A stretch of DNA of 48,563 bases from Rhodoblastus sphagnicola. Lineage in GTDB: Bacteria > Pseudomonadota > Alphaproteobacteria > Rhizobiales > Beijerinckiaceae. Below are positions 1 to 9,253 of this stretch, in pieces. Below the pieces are notes generated by a model. That model did no database searches. It saw nothing but the letters and a program-made list of their open reading frames with translations, and was not told the DNA's origin. Position numbers and translations under genes: made by a program. Every line of letters begins with the position of its first letter. Position 1 is the stretch's first letter. Location of the stretch: assembly GCF_002937075.1 (NCBI RefSeq), contig NZ_NHSJ01000033.1:1-48563 (forward strand), read 5' to 3'.

Positions 1-840
1 CCAGGAGGAGGGCCGCCTGGCTTTCCCGGCGGCCCGCCCCCCGGCGCTCCAGGCGGCCCTCCTCCTGGCTTTGCTGGCGGCCCTCCGCCCGGGCCGCCGC
101 CCGAGGACGAAGACCTCATATTGGCCGCCATGCGCGCTCACGGGCCGCTCTGGCCCGGATTGCCTGTTCCCTCGGCCGATCCGCGTGATCTTGAAGGCGT
201 ATGGGTGCATGATCTGCCTCTGGCGCCGCAAATCCTGGCCGATATGTACGGCGACGCGATCCCGATCAACGAGGCCGGCAAAAAAGTGCTGGCGCGGCGG
301 CTCGCCTCCCTTCGCGACGGCGCGCCCTTCATCAACGCATCCTCGGTCTGCCGCCCGCCCGGTCAGCCCTGGCTGCATGAACTCAACATGCCGTTCCGCA
401 TCTTCCAGTCGGAAGCGCGCATCGATCTCGTCTATGAGGAATATCATTCGGCATGGCATATCGCCATGAACGACAAGCCCGAGGCGCAAAACGGACCCAA
501 GCCCTATATGGGACGGTCGTTCGGCCATTGGGATGGCTCTACGCTGGTGGTCGAAACCAAGGATTATCGCCAACCGCTCTGGCTCGACGTCAACGGGACG
601 CCCGCCTCGGAAAACGTCAAGCTGACCGAGCGCATACGCAAGGTCTATGACGGACACTGGTTCTTGGAAATCGTCTACACGGTTGACGACCCAACCTATT
701 TCACGCGGTCCTGGTCCTTCGTGCGCACTTACGGCTGGATGCCGTGGAAGGCCATTTTCGCCGAGTACAATTGCGAAGAGCAAATCGGCAACAAGGACTA
801 CCTGAAACAGTCTGGTCTCGCGCCAGAACCGAAGGATTGA
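1..840 (+). CDS. secreted-type protein of unknown function, 3' part (5' end outside window)
   Basis: The reading frame is open from base 1, so the start lies upstream of the window. The first 35 or so codons are a low-complexity Pro/Gly segment with repeated PPPG and PGGPPPG units, followed by an acidic EDED stretch. The remaining 240 residues form a folded domain with FINASSVCRPPGQPW, MPFRIFQS and FGHWDGSTLVVET. The last two resemble MPMKFFQSPG and IAHWEGDTLVIDS in the protein at 29448-30314, so I place both in one uncharacterised family whose members often sit beside DUF6152 proteins. A short start at TTG 121 is possible, but the Pro/Gly codons upstream are in frame and non-random. Function unknown. 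Confidence 0.6.
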   Translation, partial: PGGGPPGFPGGPPPGAPGGPPPGFAGGPPPGPPPEDEDLILAAMRAHGPLWPGLPVPSADPRDLEGVWVHDLPLAPQILADMYGDAIPINEAGKKVLARRLASLRDGAPFINASSVCRPPGQPWLHELNMPFRIFQSEARIDLVYEEYHSAWHIAMNDKPEAQNGPKPYMGRSFGHWDGSTLVVETKDYRQPLWLDVNGTPASENVKLTERIRKVYDGHWFLEIVYTVDDPTYFTRSWSFVRTYGWMPWKAIFAEYNCEEQIGNKDYLKQSGLAPEPKD

Positions 841-978
841 TCCCGACAACGGCGCCAGCACGGGTTCCGGCCAGAGAGAAAGCAGAGCGTATTCGGTGAA
901 TTCCCGACCACCGACCGCGCTCTTTGCTTGCCAAGCGCGTCGCGCGCAGGCGCGCCGGACTGATGAGAAATATTCAGC

Positions 979-990
979 AATGGCGCCATT
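979..990. promoter_or_regulatory. 12-bp perfect palindrome upstream of the lig cluster
   Basis: AATGGCGCCATT is self-complementary and lies about 70 bp before the chosen start of the first gene of the protocatechuate 4,5-cleavage cluster, in an otherwise gene-free stretch (841-1058). It could be a regulator operator. No regulator gene is adjacent, so this is only a candidate site. Confidence 0.3.
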
Positions 991-1058
991 TTGATCATTT
1001 TTTTCAAAGCGTTCGGCGCGGCATTTTCAGGCCGCAACCCATTGGAGCTCGCCTGGAT

Positions 1059-1871
1059 TTGCCCGCAAAGATCGCATTCATCGGCTACGGCGAAGTTGGT
1101 CAGCTGTTTTCGCGTCAATTGCGCGAAGGGCATCGCGTCGCCATCCGCGCTTACGACCTCAAGCTTGATAAGGATGAGAGCGCCGCGCCGCTGATCGCCA
1201 CCGCGCAGGCGAGCGGCGTCGTGTTGGCGAAGGACGCGGCCGACGCCGCCGCAGGGGCCGACATCATCTTTTCGACCGTCACCGCCGACGCCGCCGAACT
1301 GGTGGCGAGAGAATCCGCCGCCTATCTGCAACCGGGTCAGATTTTCTTCGACATCAATTCCGCCTCGCCCTCGACCAAGACCGGCGTCGCCCAGGCGTTG
1401 TCGGAAAAAGGTCTCGACTATGTGGAGGGCGCGGTGATGGCTCCGGTGGTCGAACCGGGGATCGAGGTCGAGATTCTCACCGGCGGCCCGCGCGCGGCGG
1501 AACTCACGGACAGGCTGAACGCGCTCGGCATGAACCTGCGCGCGGTGGCGGAGAAGGTGGGGCGCGCCTCGGCGACCAAACTCTGCCGGTCGATCATGAT
1601 CAAGGGCATCGAGGCGTTGATCATCGACAGCGCCAACGCCTGCGCGCACTGGGGCGTCGCCGAGGATGTGTTCGCCTCGCTCAACGCCAGCTTCCAGGGC
1701 GCCGACTGGGCCGATTTGGCGAAAAAGATGGACGCGCGTGTCGCCAAGCACGGCGTGCGCCGCGCCGCTGAAATGCGCGAAGCCGCGGCCATGCTCATGG
1801 ATATGGGGCGCGATCCCTCCCTGGCGCTCGCCGTCGCCGACCGCCACGCATTTCGCGCCCAACAGAAATAA
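1059..1871 (+). CDS. NAD(P)-binding dehydrogenase, 3-hydroxyisobutyrate dehydrogenase superfamily (DUF1932 type)
   Basis: The product has an N-terminal Rossmann fold (KIAFIGYGEVGQLF, glycine motif near residues 7-14) and a helical C-terminal half with KLCRSIMIKGIEAL, which carries the conserved lysine region of beta-hydroxyacid dehydrogenases. Length 270 aa fits the family. I chose TTG 1059 because it puts the Rossmann strand at the very N-terminus; longer forms from ATG 963 or TTG 924 add unlike sequence. A weak GGAG lies at 1044-1047. It is the first gene of the lig cluster, 10 bp before the tautomerase gene. No step of the known pathway needs it, so its substrate is unknown; a hydroxy-acid side product is one guess. 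Confidence 0.75.
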   Translation: MPAKIAFIGYGEVGQLFSRQLREGHRVAIRAYDLKLDKDESAAPLIATAQASGVVLAKDAADAAAGADIIFSTVTADAAELVARESAAYLQPGQIFFDINSASPSTKTGVAQALSEKGLDYVEGAVMAPVVEPGIEVEILTGGPRAAELTDRLNALGMNLRAVAEKVGRASATKLCRSIMIKGIEALIIDSANACAHWGVAEDVFASLNASFQGADWADLAKKMDARVAKHGVRRAAEMREAAAMLMDMGRDPSLALAVADRHAFRAQQK

Positions 1872-1881
1872 GGTTTGAGCC

Positions 1882-3000
1882 ATGTCTTCACAGCGCGCCA
1901 TTCCCTGCCTGCTGATGCGGGGCGGCACCTCCAAGGGACCGTTCTTCAACGCGAGCGATCTGCCCCAGGACATTGCGACCCGCGACAAGGTTTTGCTGGC
2001 GGCCATGGGGTCGCCCGACCGCCGACAGATCGACGGGCTCGGCGGCGCGCACCCGCTCACCAGCAAGGTCGGCATCGTCAGCAAGAGCGCAACGCCCGGC
2101 GTCGATCTCGATTTCCTGTTCGCGCAATTGCAGCCCGACAAGGATAATGTGGATACGACGCCCAACTGCGGCAACATGCTGGCCGCTGTCGTGCCCTTCG
2201 CACTGGAAACCGGCATGATCGCGGCGCAGGGCGACACCAGCACGTTTCGCGTGCTCACCCGCAACACCGACATGCAATGCGACATCACCGTCGAGACCTC
2301 GGTCGGCCCAGTGAATTACGAAGGGACAGCGCGCATCGATGGCGCGCCGGGGACCTCAGCGCCCATCACCATCAATTTTCTGGATACGGCGGGGTCGGTT
2401 TGCTCCGGTCTGCTGCCAACCGGCGCGGTGGGCGACCGCATCGAGGTCGCCGGCGCAGGTTTTGATCCCTTCGCCATCGATGTCACCTGTATCGACAATG
2501 GCATGCCGCTGGTGATTTTCCGCGCCGACGCGCTGGGGCGCACCGGTTATGAGAGCGTCGCCGATCTCAACGCCGATGCCGAGTTGAAAAAGCGGATCGA
2601 AGCGCTGCGGCTCATCGTCTCCAAACAGATGGGCCTCGGCGACGTCAGCGCGAAGAACTATCCGAAAATGACCCTGATCGCGCCGCCGCGCGCGGGCGGC
2701 GCGCTGACAACGCGCAGCTTCATCCCGCATGTCTGCCACGACGCCATCGGCGTGCTCGCGGCGGTCACGGTCGCCACCGCCTGCGTCTTGCCGGGGTCGG
2801 TGTGCGAAGGCGTCGCGGTCATGCCGCAGGGCGGCGCGCCGACGGTTTCGGTCGAACATCCGACCGGCGAATTCTCGGTCTCGCTGGAGACCGATCCCAA
2901 CGACCCGACCAAGGTGACCAAGGCGGCGCTCCTGCGCACGGCGCGTCTGATCATGCGGGGCGAGGTCATGGTCCCGCGCGGCCTGTGGCCGCAGGACTGA
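1882..3000 (+). CDS. galD: 4-oxalomesaconate tautomerase (GalD/LigU-like, PrpF family)
   Basis: This cofactor-independent isomerase should interconvert keto and enol forms of 4-oxalomesaconate between the pyrone hydrolase (LigI) and hydratase (LigJ) steps. PrpF-family features are the N-terminal CLLMRGGTSKGPFF, the NCGNMLAAVVPFALE segment with its conserved Cys, and the late FIPHVCHDAIGVLAAV segment with the second Cys region. Length 372 aa is close to that of known GalD proteins. It starts 10 bp after the dehydrogenase gene, and a ligJ-like gene follows. PrpF itself (2-methylaconitate isomerase) is the main alternative, but the lig context favours GalD/LigU. Confidence 0.85.
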   Translation: MSSQRAIPCLLMRGGTSKGPFFNASDLPQDIATRDKVLLAAMGSPDRRQIDGLGGAHPLTSKVGIVSKSATPGVDLDFLFAQLQPDKDNVDTTPNCGNMLAAVVPFALETGMIAAQGDTSTFRVLTRNTDMQCDITVETSVGPVNYEGTARIDGAPGTSAPITINFLDTAGSVCSGLLPTGAVGDRIEVAGAGFDPFAIDVTCIDNGMPLVIFRADALGRTGYESVADLNADAELKKRIEALRLIVSKQMGLGDVSAKNYPKMTLIAPPRAGGALTTRSFIPHVCHDAIGVLAAVTVATACVLPGSVCEGVAVMPQGGAPTVSVEHPTGEFSVSLETDPNDPTKVTKAALLRTARLIMRGEVMVPRGLWPQD

Positions 3001-3072
3001 AGCTGGGGCAGGGCGCGCCCTGAAGGCGCGGCGCAAGCAACCCTTCACTGACGAGCAAAAACGAGGACGCTC

Positions 3073-4101
3073 ATGATCATCGATTGCCACGGCCATTACA
3101 CCACGGCGCCTAAGGCGCTGGAAGACTGGCGCAACCGCCAGATCGCCGCGATCAAGGACCCTTCGCAGGCGCCGAAACCTTCCGAGCTGAAGATTTCCGA
3201 CGATGAATTGCGCGAGACGATTGAAAAGAATCAGCTGCGCCTGATGAAGGAGCGCGGCAGCGACCTCACCATCTTCTCGCCGCGCGCCAGTTTCATGGCC
3301 CACCATATCGGCGACTTCCAGGTGTCCTCGACCTGGGCGGCGATCTGCAATGAATTGTGCTTCCGCGTGGCCGAGTTGTTTCCCGACAGTTTCATCGGGG
3401 CCGCCATGCTACCGCAAAGCCCCGGCGTCGATCCCAAAACCTGCATTCCCGAACTGGAGAAATGCATCAAGGATTATGGATTCGTCGGCATCAACCTCAA
3501 TCCCGATCCCTCCGGCGGCCACTGGACCAGCCCGCCGCTGACCGACCGCCACTGGTATCCGATCTACGAGAAGATGGTCGAATATGACATTCCCGCCATG
3601 GTCCATGTATCCACCAGCTGCAACGCCTGTTTCCACACCACCGGCGCGCATTACATCAACGCCGACACCACCGCGATCATGCAGCTGATCCAGGGCGACC
3701 TGTTCAAGGATTTCCCGACCCTGCGCTTCGTCGTGCCGCATGGCGGCGGCGCCGCGCCCTATCATTGGGGCCGCTATCGCGGTCTAGCGCAGGAGCTGAA
3801 AAAGCCGCTGCTGTCCGAGCATCTTTTGCAGAACGTGTTCTTCGACACCTGCGTCTATCACCAGCCGGGCGTCGATCTGCTGACCAAGGTGATCCCCGTC
3901 GACAATATCCTGTTCGCCTCGGAAATGATCGGCGCGGTGCGCGGGATCGATCCGGAAACAGGCCACTATTACGACGACACCAAGCGCTATATCGAGGCGA
4001 CGCTCAACCTCGACGAGACCGAGCGCTTCAAGATTTACGAAGGCAACGCCCGCCGCGTCTATCCGCGCCTCGACGCCGCGCTGAAGGCCAAGGGCCGCTG
4101 A
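3073..4101 (+). CDS. ligJ: 4-oxalomesaconate hydratase (LigJ)
   Basis: The enzyme adds water to 4-oxalomesaconate to give 4-carboxy-4-hydroxy-2-oxoadipate in protocatechuate 4,5-cleavage. It is an amidohydrolase-superfamily protein: the HxH metal motif is at residues 6-8 (IDCHGH), with later histidines in PAMVHVSTS and VVPHGGGAAPYHWGRY and an acidic residue in LFASEMIGAV. The 342-aa length is almost that of Sphingobium LigJ. ATG 3073 puts the HxH motif at the start, as expected, and a GAGGA lies just upstream. It lies between the tautomerase and aldolase genes, so pathway order is kept. Confidence 0.9.
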   Translation: MIIDCHGHYTTAPKALEDWRNRQIAAIKDPSQAPKPSELKISDDELRETIEKNQLRLMKERGSDLTIFSPRASFMAHHIGDFQVSSTWAAICNELCFRVAELFPDSFIGAAMLPQSPGVDPKTCIPELEKCIKDYGFVGINLNPDPSGGHWTSPPLTDRHWYPIYEKMVEYDIPAMVHVSTSCNACFHTTGAHYINADTTAIMQLIQGDLFKDFPTLRFVVPHGGGAAPYHWGRYRGLAQELKKPLLSEHLLQNVFFDTCVYHQPGVDLLTKVIPVDNILFASEMIGAVRGIDPETGHYYDDTKRYIEATLNLDETERFKIYEGNARRVYPRLDAALKAKGR

Positions 4102-4125
4102 CGGGACCGCCTGGAGATCATTCCC

Positions 4126-4809
4126 ATGACTGAACTTGGAATCGTCAAGCGCAACATCACCCGCGCCGAACGCGCCGCCGTCGACGCCATGGCGCAATTC
4201 GGCGCCGCCACGGTTCACGAGGCGCAGGGGCGCGTCGGCTTGATGAAGCCCTATATGCGGCCGATCTATCCGGGCTGCGCCGTGTCGGGAACGGCAGTGA
4301 CCGTGCTGCTGCATCCCGGCGACAACTGGATGATGCATGTCGCCGCCGAACAGATCCAGCCTGGCGACATTGTCGTCGCGGCCATCACCGCAGAATGCAC
4401 GGACGGTTATTTCGGCGACCTGCTCGCCACCTCGTTCATGGCGCGCGGCGCCCGCGCCCTGATCATCGATGCTGGCGTGCGCGACGTGCGCGTGTTGCAG
4501 GAAATGGGCTTTCCGGTCTGGAGTAAATGCATCAGCGCCAAGGGCGCGATCAAGGCGACGCTCGGCTCCGTCAATATCCCCGTCGTCTGCGCCGGCGCTC
4601 TGGTCAATCCGGGCGACGCCATTGTCGCCGACGATGACGGCGTCTGCGTCGTTCCCGCCGCCTGGGCGCCGCGCATCGCCGAGGCCGCGCAGAAGCGCGA
4701 GAGTTTTGAAGGCGAGAAGCGCGAGAAGCTCGCCTCCGGCGTGCTTGGCCTCGACATGTACAAGATGCGCGAGCCGCTGGAAAAAGCCGGCCTCAAATAT
4801 ATCGATTGA
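4126..4809 (+). CDS. ligK: 4-carboxy-4-hydroxy-2-oxoadipate aldolase / oxaloacetate decarboxylase (LigK, RraA-like)
   Basis: This class II aldolase splits 4-carboxy-4-hydroxy-2-oxoadipate into pyruvate and oxaloacetate, the last step of the pathway, and usually also decarboxylates oxaloacetate. The 227-aa product has the RraA-like fold signatures: [13 protein letters not shown] near the N-terminus, [20 protein letters not shown] and RDVRVLQEM with the Arg-Asp pair of this family, then a DDDGVCVVP turn. A purine-rich ribosome site (GGAGATCATTCCC) precedes ATG 4126. It is 24 bp after ligJ and 11 bp before the ligI start. Confidence 0.9.
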   Translation: MTELGIVKRNITRAERAAVDAMAQFGAATVHEAQGRVGLMKPYMRPIYPGCAVSGTAVTVLLHPGDNWMMHVAAEQIQPGDIVVAAITAECTDGYFGDLLATSFMARGARALIIDAGVRDVRVLQEMGFPVWSKCISAKGAIKATLGSVNIPVVCAGALVNPGDAIVADDDGVCVVPAAWAPRIAEAAQKRESFEGEKREKLASGVLGLDMYKMREPLEKAGLKYID

Positions 4810-4820
4810 CGGGAGTGAGC

Positions 4821-5759
4821 ATGTCCAAGTCCACCAGCGGACCCTTCGAGAAAACCAAGGGCTGGCTCGATTGGTATGAGGGGCCGAGCAAACCGCGCTT
4901 CGCGCCTCCGCCGGGCGCGGTGGACGCCCATTGCCATGTGTTCGGGCCGGGGGAGAAATTCCCCTACGCGCCGGAGCGCAAATATACGCCCTGCGACGCC
5001 AGCAAGGCGCAATTGTTCGCACTGCGCGACCATCTCGGCTTCTCGCGCAATGTCATCGTCCAGGCGACCTGCCACGGCGCGGACAATGAGGCGATGGTGG
5101 ACGCCTGCCTGTCTTCGCAAGGCAAGGCGCGCGGCGTCGCCACCGTGCGCCGCTCGGTGAGCGACGAGGAGCTGAAGCGCCTCGACGCCGCCGGGGTGCG
5201 CGGCGTTCGCTTCAATTTCGTCAAGCGTCTGGTGGATTTTACCCCCAAGGACGAATTGCTGGAGATCGCCGGCCGCGTCGCCGAACTCGGCTGGCATGTC
5301 GTCATCTATTTCGAGGCGGTCGATCTGCCAGAACTGTGGGATTTCTTCACCGCCCTGCCGACGACCGTTGTGGTCGATCACATGGGGCGTCCGGACGTAT
5401 CGAAGGCGATCGACGGCCCGGAATTCGAATTGTTCCTCAAATTCATGCGCGAGCACCAAAATGTCTGGAGCAAGGTGAGCTGCCCCGAGCGCCTCTCGGT
5501 GAGCGGACCGCGCGCGCTAAATGGCGAGCAGGGGGCCTATCGCGATGTGGTTCCCTTCGCCCGCCGCGTGGTCGAGGAATTTCCCGATCGCGTGTTGTGG
5601 GGCACGGACTGGCCGCATCCCAATCTGAAGGATCACATGCCCGACGACGGCCTGCTGGTCGACTTCATCCCGCATATCGCGCCGACGGCGGCGTTGCAGC
5701 GCAAGCTGCTGGTGGACAATCCGATGCGGCTCTACTGGCCCGAAGAAATCGGAGGCTGA
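4821..5759 (+). CDS. ligI: 2-pyrone-4,6-dicarboxylate hydrolase (LigI)
   Basis: The lactonase opens 2-pyrone-4,6-dicarboxylate to 4-oxalomesaconate. It is an amidohydrolase-superfamily protein with VDAHCHVFGPG near residue 35 (HxH), TVVVDHMGRPD and the late WGTDWPHPN motif whose Asp is the general acid/base in LigI. ATG 4821 is preceded by GGGAGTG at 4811-4817. An in-frame TTG at 4806 overlaps the ligK stop codon and is less likely. The product is 312 aa. The stop codon is followed after one base by the GTG start of ligA, so the genes are tightly coupled. Confidence 0.9.
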   Translation: MSKSTSGPFEKTKGWLDWYEGPSKPRFAPPPGAVDAHCHVFGPGEKFPYAPERKYTPCDASKAQLFALRDHLGFSRNVIVQATCHGADNEAMVDACLSSQGKARGVATVRRSVSDEELKRLDAAGVRGVRFNFVKRLVDFTPKDELLEIAGRVAELGWHVVIYFEAVDLPELWDFFTALPTTVVVDHMGRPDVSKAIDGPEFELFLKFMREHQNVWSKVSCPERLSVSGPRALNGEQGAYRDVVPFARRVVEEFPDRVLWGTDWPHPNLKDHMPDDGLLVDFIPHIAPTAALQRKLLVDNPMRLYWPEEIGG

Positions 5760-5760
5760 T

Positions 5761-6240
5761 GTGGCGCTCGACAAACCCTATCTCGACGTGCCCGGCACGA
5801 CGATCTTTGACGCGGAACAATCGCGCAAGGGCTATTGGCTCAACCAGTTCTGCACCTCGCTGATGAAGCCGGAGAATCGCGCGCGTTTCCTTGCGGGCGA
5901 GCGCGCCTATCTCGATCAATGGCCCATGAGCGAGCAACAGAAACTGGCGGTGCTGGCGCGAGACCTCAACCGCTGCATCGCGCTCGGCGGCAACATCTAT
6001 TTCCTCGCCCGCATCGGCGCGACCGACGGCAAGAGCTTTCAGCAGATGGCCGGCAGCATGACCGGCATGAGCGAAGAGGAATACCGCGCCATGATGGTGG
6101 CGGGCGGCCGCTCGCCGGAGGGCAACCGAGTCCTCGGCGAGGAGGGCGACGCGCAACCGCACAACCAGCCGCAAGGCGAAGCCAGCCGAATGTTCCGCGA
6201 AGCGGGTTGCTTGGCGCGGGCGAAGAACGGAGGCGCCTGA
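5761..6240 (+). CDS. ligA: protocatechuate 4,5-dioxygenase, alpha subunit (LigA)
   Basis: This is the small helical subunit that caps the active site of the LigAB extradiol dioxygenase. It contains GTTIFDAEQSRKGYWLNQFC and the ALGGNIYFLARIGATDGKSF stretch typical of LigA, and at 159 aa is slightly longer than the 139-aa Sphingobium subunit, with an extended Gly/Gln-rich C-terminus. The start is GTG 5761 after GGAGG at 5751-5755; an overlapping ATG at 5759 is out of frame. The stop codon directly abuts the ATG of ligB at 6241, consistent with coupled synthesis of the two subunits. Confidence 0.9.
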   Translation: MALDKPYLDVPGTTIFDAEQSRKGYWLNQFCTSLMKPENRARFLAGERAYLDQWPMSEQQKLAVLARDLNRCIALGGNIYFLARIGATDGKSFQQMAGSMTGMSEEEYRAMMVAGGRSPEGNRVLGEEGDAQPHNQPQGEASRMFREAGCLARAKNGGA

Positions 6241-7098
<858 letters not shown>

Positions 7099-7106
7099 GG
7101 CTGATC

Positions 7107-8057
7107 ATGAGCAAGGTCAAAATCGCGCTCGCAGGCGCCGGCGCCTTCGGTGTCAAGCACATCGAAGCGCTCCAGGCGATCGTTGACGCCGAGGTGGTGG
7201 CGCTGGTGAGCCCCGAGGCCGAAAAGGTCAAAGGCTTGGCGCAGAAATTCGGCATTGCTCATACCGGCGCCGATCTCGCCGATGCGCTGGCGCTCAACGA
7301 GGTGGATGCCGTCATCCTCACCACGCCGACGCCGATCCACGCCGCCCAATCGATCCAGGCGCTCAGGGCCGGCAAGCATGTGATGGTGGAAATTCCACTC
7401 GCCGACAGCCTCAAGGACGCCGAAGAGGTGGTGGCCCTGCAAAGGGAGACGGGCCTCGTCGCCATGTGCGGCCACACCCGTCGCTTCAACCCGTCGCACC
7501 AGTTCGTGCGCAACAGAATCGTCGGCGGCGAATTCAACATCCAGCAGATGGATGTGCAGACCTTCTTCTTCCGCCGCAGCAATCTGAACGCGCTCGGCGA
7601 GCCGCGCAGCTGGACCGACCACCTGCTGTGGCACCACGCGGCCCATACGGTCGATCTCTTCGCTTATCAAACCCGCAGCCCGATCGTGAAAGCCAATGCG
7701 ATTCAAGGGCCGATCCATCCGACGCTTGGCATCGCCATGGATATGTCGATCCAGCTCAAGGCGGAAAACGGCGCCATCTGCACCCTGTCGCTGTCCTTCA
7801 ACAATGACGGGCCGCTCGGCGCCTTCTTCCGCTACATCGGCGACAGCGCCACCTACATCGCGCGCTATGATGATCTCGTCACCGGTAAGGACGAAAAGAT
7901 CGACGTGAGCAAAGTCGATGTCTCGATGAACGGCATCGAATTGCAGGACCGCGAGTTCGTCGCGGCGATCCGCGAAGGGCGCGAGCCCAACGCCAGCGTT
8001 GCACAGGTGCTGCCCTGCTACAAGGTTCTTCAAGACCTTGAGCGGCAACTGATCTGA
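7107..8057 (+). CDS. ligC: 4-carboxy-2-hydroxymuconate-6-semialdehyde dehydrogenase (LigC)
   Basis: It oxidises the cyclised ring-cleavage product (hemiacetal form) to 2-pyrone-4,6-dicarboxylate with NAD(P)+. The protein belongs to the Gfo/Idh/MocA family: Rossmann motif IALAGAGAFGVKHIEAL at residues 6-22, EIPLADSLKDAEE where the family has its EKP-type motif, and WTDHLLWHHAAHTVDLF typical of LigC. Length is 316 aa. The start ATG 7107 is 8 bp after the ligB stop. With ligI, ligJ, ligK and galD it completes the route from protocatechuate to pyruvate and oxaloacetate. Confidence 0.9.
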   Translation: MSKVKIALAGAGAFGVKHIEALQAIVDAEVVALVSPEAEKVKGLAQKFGIAHTGADLADALALNEVDAVILTTPTPIHAAQSIQALRAGKHVMVEIPLADSLKDAEEVVALQRETGLVAMCGHTRRFNPSHQFVRNRIVGGEFNIQQMDVQTFFFRRSNLNALGEPRSWTDHLLWHHAAHTVDLFAYQTRSPIVKANAIQGPIHPTLGIAMDMSIQLKAENGAICTLSLSFNNDGPLGAFFRYIGDSATYIARYDDLVTGKDEKIDVSKVDVSMNGIELQDREFVAAIREGREPNASVAQVLPCYKVLQDLERQLI

Positions 8058-8125
8058 CGCTTCCTCCCTCTGCGAACGATCCTTTGGGTGCGGCTGAACC
8101 GCACCGATTGCTTGAGGAGAACAGG

Positions 8126-9136
8126 ATGCAGACTCGCAAGCTCGGTCCCTTCAACGTCGGCGTTATTGGCCTCGGCTGCATGAATCTCAGTCATGCTTAC
8201 GGACCGCCGGTCAGCGTGGACCAGGCGGATCGGGTGATCGCGGCGGCGATCGAGGCCGGGGTCGATCATTTCGATACAGCGACGCTCTATGGTTTCGGCG
8301 CCAACGAGGAACTGGTCGGACGCCTGCTCAAACCGCATCGACGCAAGATCACGCTCGCCAGCAAATGCGGCATGGAGGGGCGTCCCGACGCGCAGGGCGT
8401 GATACGCAAGGCCATCGACGCGCGCCCCTCCACGCTGGCGCGACAATGCGAGCAGAGCCTTCGTCGCCTGCAGACGGATGCGATCGACCTCTACTATCTG
8501 CATCGCTATGACCGCAGCGTGCCGATCGAAGACAGCGTCGGCGCGCTGGGCGATCTCGTGCGCAAGGGCGTCGTTCGGTCCATCGGCCTGTCGGAAGTCT
8601 CTGCGCCAATCCTGCTCCGCGCGCATCGAGAATTTCCGATCAGCGCCGTGCAGACGGAATATTCCTTGTGGACCCGCAACGCCGAGATCGCCGTGCTCGC
8701 CGCCGCGCGTGAAATCGGCGCCTCCTTTGTCGCGTTCAGCCCGCTCGCCCGCGCCTTCCTGACGGGCGCCCTCACCGATGTCACGACGCTTCACGCCACC
8801 GACATCCGCCGCGCCATGCCGCGCTTTGCGTCCGACGCCTACGCCGAGAATCTGAAACTGCTCGGACCGTTCAAGGCGCTGGCGCGACAGGCGGGCTGCA
8901 CGCCAGCGCAACTGGCGCTCGCCTGGCTGCTCGCCCAGGATGACCACATCCTGCCGATCGTCGGCACGACCAGCGTCGCGCATTTGCGTGAAAACCTCGT
9001 TGCGGCCGATCTGGCGTTGCCGCCCGATCTTCTCGCCGCCGCCGATGCGCTCATCAATGAAAAGACGGTGACGGGCGCGCGCTACAATACGCAGGGCGAA
9101 ACGGAAGTGAACACGGAAACATTTGCGCCCGCTTAA
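8126..9136 (+). CDS. aldo/keto reductase
   Basis: This is a cytosolic NADPH-dependent (beta/alpha)8 barrel oxidoreductase. The catalytic tetrad is visible as D50 and Y55 (DTATLYG), K80 (ASKCG) and H126 (YYLHRYD). The C-terminal SPLARAFLTGAL and GTTSVAHLREN segments fit the cofactor site of the AKR11/12-like (YajO/Tas-like) group. The start ATG 8126 follows GAGGAGAACAGG, and the product is 336 aa. It lies in line with the lig genes, 68 bp after ligC, but no step of protocatechuate 4,5-cleavage needs an AKR. Reduction of an aromatic or ring-cleavage aldehyde is conceivable. The exact substrate cannot be read from sequence. Confidence 0.8.
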   Translation: MQTRKLGPFNVGVIGLGCMNLSHAYGPPVSVDQADRVIAAAIEAGVDHFDTATLYGFGANEELVGRLLKPHRRKITLASKCGMEGRPDAQGVIRKAIDARPSTLARQCEQSLRRLQTDAIDLYYLHRYDRSVPIEDSVGALGDLVRKGVVRSIGLSEVSAPILLRAHREFPISAVQTEYSLWTRNAEIAVLAAAREIGASFVAFSPLARAFLTGALTDVTTLHATDIRRAMPRFASDAYAENLKLLGPFKALARQAGCTPAQLALAWLLAQDDHILPIVGTTSVAHLRENLVAADLALPPDLLAAADALINEKTVTGARYNTQGETEVNTETFAPA

Positions 9137-9140
9137 AGGC

Positions 9141-9176
9141 CTGGGGCCGCGCCGCAGCCTGCGGGCGCAGGCCTCA
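9141..9176 (+). terminator. hairpin between aldo/keto reductase and second ligA
   Basis: AGGCCTG and CAGGCCT form a 7-bp stem enclosing a GC-rich inner hairpin just after the reductase stop codon. There is no clear U-tract, so it may weaken rather than stop transcription into the second ligAB pair. Confidence 0.4.
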
Positions 9177-9253
9177 ACCTTCGCCATCGCCAGAGCGTTC
9201 GCGCCGCGTATGAACGTTAGAAAAAGAAGCTTCTGACAAAAGGGGAGGACGCC

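Noticed and set aside
1-75. CRISPR array or DNA tandem repeat at the left edge
   Set aside because: The repeated CCTCC/GGCGG units are codon repeats for Pro and Gly in an open frame; there are no constant repeats with unique spacers.
798-2288. Long minus-strand open frame of 496 codons across the dehydrogenase and tautomerase genes
   Set aside because: It is antisense to two well-recognised genes; high-GC third-position bias leaves the opposite strand open. Its translation is rich in Arg, His and Ala and matches no family. The same applies to other long antisense frames, such as 37061-40183.
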